Made by a program: the position numbers and the translations under genes
Part shown: piece by piece, positions 6,637-8,591 of the stretch
Layout: every line of letters starts with the position of its first letter
How positions within the stretch are numbered: the stretch's first letter is position 1
Notes under the pieces: generated by a model
Seen by the model: only the letters and a program-made list of their open reading frames with translations
Told to the model about the DNA's origin: nothing
Databases searched by the model: none
Assembly (NCBI GenBank): GCA_028708105.1
Contig: JAQVZR010000055.1
Location: forward strand, 1 to 8,591
Length of the DNA: 8,591 nt
DNA from: Desulfoplanes sp.
GTDB taxonomy: Bacteria; Desulfobacterota; Desulfovibrionia; Desulfovibrionales; Desulfomicrobiaceae
Reading direction: 5' to 3'

Positions 6637-7396
6637 GATCGCCTCCCAGAACCGGCAGCACGAGAAGCCGAGCGGCCCGTTTGCGGTCAACGATCTGCAT
6701 GGCCAGGTCCAGAGGACGTTCGTATTTGTCCGGGAGAGGGACCCATGCCTTTTGGAAACGGTTGAAAAAAGCAATCCGTTTTTTGTCGATACTCTGGAAA
6801 AACAAAGCCGTTCGGCCCAGGCGGAATATTCTTCCCTGGATGGTTTCACCGTTCAGGGCGATGGATGTATCAATGAGTTCCAGAGTCCGGCCGTAATCGG
6901 CCTCAACCTGGGCGGCCTCCAGGATACGGCGGAGTTTTTCACTCAAAGAAAGATGATAATCTGTCAGACTTTCTTTCAAAAAAGCCATCAGTCTGGACCG
7001 TTCTCGATTCAGGAAAGGCAGGTCCCGGGCGATACCATTTTCCATTTTCACCACCACCTCATCCAGATAAGGCTCAAGAAGCATGTTGATCTGCTCCATC
7101 TCCTTGCGGCGGGTTTCCAGAGCGTTTAAAGCAGCTCGCTCTTCTCCGATATACCCCGTATATTTTTTGTTCTGGTATTCCAGCCAGGTCTTCTGCATCT
7201 GCAGATCCCGGATCTGTGTTTCCAGAGAAATTTTTTGTTCTTCCCAGGCTTCAACAGCTTTTTGATCCTTGATTGCGGTGTTGATAGTCTGCTCGGCCTG
7301 GGTGCGGGCCTGGTCCACGTTTGATGCCGAGCACTGCGTGAGCATGGTCAGCAGAAGCAGGAAAGATGCGGAGAATATGATCAGGATGCGGGACAC
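6629..7396 (-). CDS. DUF3450 family periplasmic coiled-coil protein
   Basis: A 255-residue exported protein and first gene of the TonB2-type operon. Residues 1-24 are a Sec signal peptide (hydrophobic core about 4-17). The cysteine at 22 is preceded by Gln, so a lipoprotein signal is unlikely. Residues about 26-110 are strongly charged and heptad-like, predicting a long coiled coil. A mixed helical C-terminal part includes the ALFFQSIDKKRIAFF segment (about 202-216) and ends near AWVPLP. The whole pattern is that of DUF3450, which commonly precedes ttpC-exbB-exbD-tonB clusters; its biochemical role is unknown to me. The start is GTG, supported by a strong AAGGAGG 5 nt upstream. A periplasmic coiled coil next to TtpC's coiled coil suggests that the two proteins may pair. 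Confidence 0.88.
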   Translation of the reverse strand: MSRILIIFSASFLLLLTMLTQCSASNVDQARTQAEQTINTAIKDQKAVEAWEEQKISLETQIRDLQMQKTWLEYQNKKYTGYIGEERAALNALETRRKEMEQINMLLEPYLDEVVVKMENGIARDLPFLNRERSRLMAFLKESLTDYHLSLSEKLRRILEAAQVEADYGRTLELIDTSIALNGETIQGRIFRLGRTALFFQSIDKKRIAFFNRFQKAWVPLPDKYERPLDLAMQIVDRKRAARLLVLPVLGGDHE

Positions 7397-7434
7397 AACG
7401 TCCTCCTTGACGGTTGCCGGTCGATGAATGCATA

Positions 7435-7463
7435 AAATTATGTCATGTTTCCCATAGAGTCAA
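7435..7463 (-). promoter_or_regulatory. Putative promoter of the DUF3450-TonB operon
   Basis: On the minus strand, TTGACT (7458-7463) serves as -35. An A/T-rich -10 region follows: either CATAAT (7437-7442, spacing 15) or TAATTT (7435-7440, spacing 17). It would start transcription near 7428, giving a leader of about 33 nt before the GTG at 7396. The -10 overlaps a CATAA-aa-TTATG dyad (7431-7442), a possible operator. Confidence 0.5.
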
Positions 7464-7587
7464 CGGGATCAGCAATGAAAACGGAGAGTAAAGGGAACGA
7501 GAGGGCGTACAGGCTGAGCTGTGAAACGGAGATAATGGGTATTTTCGGGATGAAAATGTATGCACCTATTCATCTCCAAGATTTCGT

Positions 7588-7722
7588 GTAGGGGCGACCG
7601 GCTGGTCGCCCTTTGTATCAGGTCGTATCGTGCGGGGATTTCCTCAGGTACCAATCATTTTTCAGCGTGATGTGCACAACAACAACTATGCCGTATCCGG
7701 GCGACTAACCGGTCGTCCCTAC
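7588..7722. repeat. REPIN-like element: two inverted REP sequences
   Basis: The left unit (7588-7611) is GTAG followed by a perfect hairpin: GGGCGACC, loop GGCT, GGTCGCCC. The right unit (7699-7722) is the same element on the other strand: its reverse complement reads GTAG, GGACGACC, loop GGTT, AGTCGCCC. The units match in 21 of 24 positions and face each other across an 87-bp spacer. A GTAG tetranucleotide before a G/C-rich palindrome is the hallmark of REP sequences mobilised by RAYT (REP-associated tyrosine) transposases, and an inverted pair is a REPIN. No transposase lies in the window, so any mobility would depend on one elsewhere. Confidence 0.8.
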
Positions 7723-7757
7723 AAGAATGATGACGCGCTTCAATGTTGTATAGAAGA

Positions 7758-7776
7758 GTACGCATCCCCCGGATGA
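7758..7776. repeat. 19-nt hairpin repeat, copy 2
   Basis: GTACGCATCCCCCGGATGA, with one mismatch to the copy at 5124-5142 and the same orientation. The inverted repeat CATCC-ccc-GGATG is preserved and only the loop base changes, as expected if the stem matters. It lies 35 bp from the REPIN. Its GTAC-plus-hairpin form resembles a REP unit, but the stem is short. Confidence 0.6.
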
Positions 7777-7926
7777 ACCTAAAAAAATTACCATTTTTTG
7801 CCTTGGGCATGGTGATGTATTAACGAATGTGGGCGGTATTGGTGCTGGAAATTAGGTCCGCAATGTGTAACAAGAATGTAATTTTTGGGGATTCCATGTG
7901 TTCAATTATCGATAGAGGAGTGGGGC

Positions 7927-8122
7927 ATGGTGCGCAGAGTGCTATTTTGGTAGTTTTTGCTGGTTATGTGCGTGGGTGGGTCGGCCCTGGCGGCCAAACG
8001 GGTTGCCTTGGTTATCGGCAATGGCGGGTACAGTCGCCACGCAGCAGGCAGACCGGAACCAGCCAAATGTGGCTTGTATTGGGGGTGGTTTTATGCTCTA
8101 TCTTTTTGTTATATTTGGATAA
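7927..8122 (+). pseudogene. Remnant of a secreted caspase-like (peptidase C14) gene
   Basis: A GAGGAG ribosome binding site precedes ATG at 7927, which opens a signal-peptide-like sequence. It is broken by TAG at codon 9 (7951-7953) and resumes as FLLVMCVGGSALAAK. It continues with RVALVIGNGGYS, the first beta-strand motif of bacterial caspase-like domains. Family likeness then stops abruptly. In the next frame (about 8019-8122) a tail reading QQADRNQPNVACIGGGFML ends with TAA at 8120-8122, 23 bp before the next ATG, as a normal upstream gene would. I infer an internal deletion that joined the N-terminal start to a C-terminal tail and removed the catalytic His and Cys region, plus a nonsense mutation. 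The assignment rests on one short motif and on context; the C-terminal tail is the weaker half. Confidence 0.55.
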
Positions 8123-8145
8123 ATTTTGACCATCCGGAGGACGTC

Positions 8146-8591
8146 ATGAAATATTTTTTATGTATTATCGGTATGTTTTTAACACTGCCTGCCTGGGCCT
8201 CGGGGGATTATTTTGCTGCTGACAGACAGGCTATTGTTGAGGGGTTGACCAAGGAGCCGGTTACGCGGTCTCGGAGTTTTACGCCTTCCAAAAATGTTCG
8301 GGCCATTCGCGTTTCTCCTGTGAGCGGGGGAACCGAGAATATTGAGGTCAATGTGGCCGAACTGGCTCCTACGGTGCAGATGCGCATTGAATTTGACAGC
8401 AATTCCGATGTGCTCCGAAAATTTTCACTGCCACTGCTTCGGGAACTTGGGGATGCCTTGCAGGACCCCCTGCTTATGGGCAAGCATATCCGCATCGGCG
8501 GGCATACGGACGGTGACGGCGGGGATGGGTATAATCTTGATCTCAGTCTTCGTCGGGCAGCAAGCGTTGCAAAATGGTTGACTAGCTATGC
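8146..8591 (+). CDS. OmpA-family peptidoglycan-binding protein (3' end outside window)
   Basis: The first 148 complete codons of an exported OmpA/MotB-domain protein are visible; the gene runs off the right edge. Residues 1-18 are a signal peptide ending AWA. A short region of no recognised fold follows (about 20-75), then the OmpA-like domain from about 78. IEFDSNSDVL (81-90) is its first strand. GGHTD (118-122) and NLDLSLRRA (130-138) provide the aspartate and arginine (Asp122, Arg137) that in this family bind the meso-diaminopimelate of peptidoglycan. The start is supported by GGAGG 5 nt upstream. The protein should be periplasmic or outer-membrane associated and anchor to the wall. It follows the caspase-like remnant on the same strand and was probably in the same operon. 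The reading frame is also open upstream back to 7954, so a fused longer product is formally possible but unlikely. Confidence 0.9.
   Translation, partial: MKYFLCIIGMFLTLPAWASGDYFAADRQAIVEGLTKEPVTRSRSFTPSKNVRAIRVSPVSGGTENIEVNVAELAPTVQMRIEFDSNSDVLRKFSLPLLRELGDALQDPLLMGKHIRIGGHTDGDGGDGYNLDLSLRRAASVAKWLTSY

Larger units (their letters stand above)
7397..7926. other. Intergenic region between divergent units, no intact gene
   Basis: This 530-bp stretch contains the ribosome binding site and promoter of the minus-strand operon (to 7463), a REPIN-like element (7588-7722), the second copy of the 19-nt hairpin repeat (7758-7776), and the leader of the caspase-like remnant with its GAGGAG (7915-7920). 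I see nothing definable in 7464-7587. Short open frames here cross the repeats and show no family resemblance or plausible starts. Confidence 0.7.

Noticed and set aside
6637..6849. N-terminal extension of the ttpC frame
   Set aside because: It lies inside the DUF3450 gene in another frame, has no ribosome binding site, and would place the signal peptide internally. The ATG at 6636 with GGGAGG is far better.
6020..7129. Long plus-strand open frame of 369 codons
   Set aside because: It lies antisense to ttpC and the DUF3450 gene, both of which have clear family features, ribosome binding sites and junctions. The translated sequence shows no domain and is rich in Arg/Ser as expected for a shadow frame.
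7469..7654. Small minus-strand open frame of 61 codons
   Set aside because: It begins in the REPIN spacer and crosses one REP unit; no ribosome binding site or recognisable sequence.
7588..7776. CRISPR-like array
   Set aside because: The repeats are inverted hairpins of two different families, not regularly spaced direct repeats, and no cas gene is present.
7827..8129. Plus-strand open frame of 100 codons
   Set aside because: It overlaps the caspase-like remnant in a different frame. Its N-terminal part has no family likeness and no convincing ribosome binding site precedes its ATG.

Overview
The window looks like chromosomal DNA from a Gram-negative bacterium. It carries an outer-membrane TonB-dependent receptor, a full inner-membrane energising complex and an OmpA-type peptidoglycan-binding protein. 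The gene set and the REP-type repeats would fit a Desulfobacterota or gammaproteobacterial genome. The taxon is an inference; there is no rRNA or marker gene here.

Layout: everything from 1 to 7396 is on the minus strand, so transcription runs from high to low coordinates. The order of transcription is a DUF3450 periplasmic coiled-coil protein (7396-6629), a long ExbB-like protein of the TtpC type (6636-5212), a 216-bp repeat-containing spacer, exbB (4995-4399), exbD (4398-3985), tonB (3988-3293), a secreted TPR protein (3296-2109), and then, after a 173-bp gap with its own promoter, a TonB-dependent receptor (1935 to beyond position 1). Junctions are an 8-bp overlap (DUF3450/ttpC), direct abutment (exbB/exbD) and two ATGA overlaps (exbD/tonB, tonB/TPR). 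This is the gene order of the TonB2-type systems described in Vibrio and relatives, where TtpC is an extra subunit needed for TonB2 function. The ExbB/ExbD motor uses the proton gradient, TonB carries the energy across the periplasm, and the adjacent receptor is the likely client. TtpC, DUF3450 and the TPR protein are accessory parts whose mechanism is poorly understood.

The right part (7397-8145) has no intact gene. It holds the operon promoter, a REPIN-like pair of inverted REP sequences (7588-7722), one copy of a 19-nt hairpin repeat whose other copy lies inside the ttpC-exbB spacer, and what looks like the deletion scar of a secreted caspase-like (peptidase C14) gene. On the plus strand from 8146 an OmpA-family gene begins and runs off the window.

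Most of the window is a recognisable system. The parts worth a second look are the repeat-rich spacer that splits the operon, the REPIN, the caspase remnant next to ompA, paired operator-like palindromes at the receptor promoter, and near-identical DNA shared by the two ExbB paralogues.
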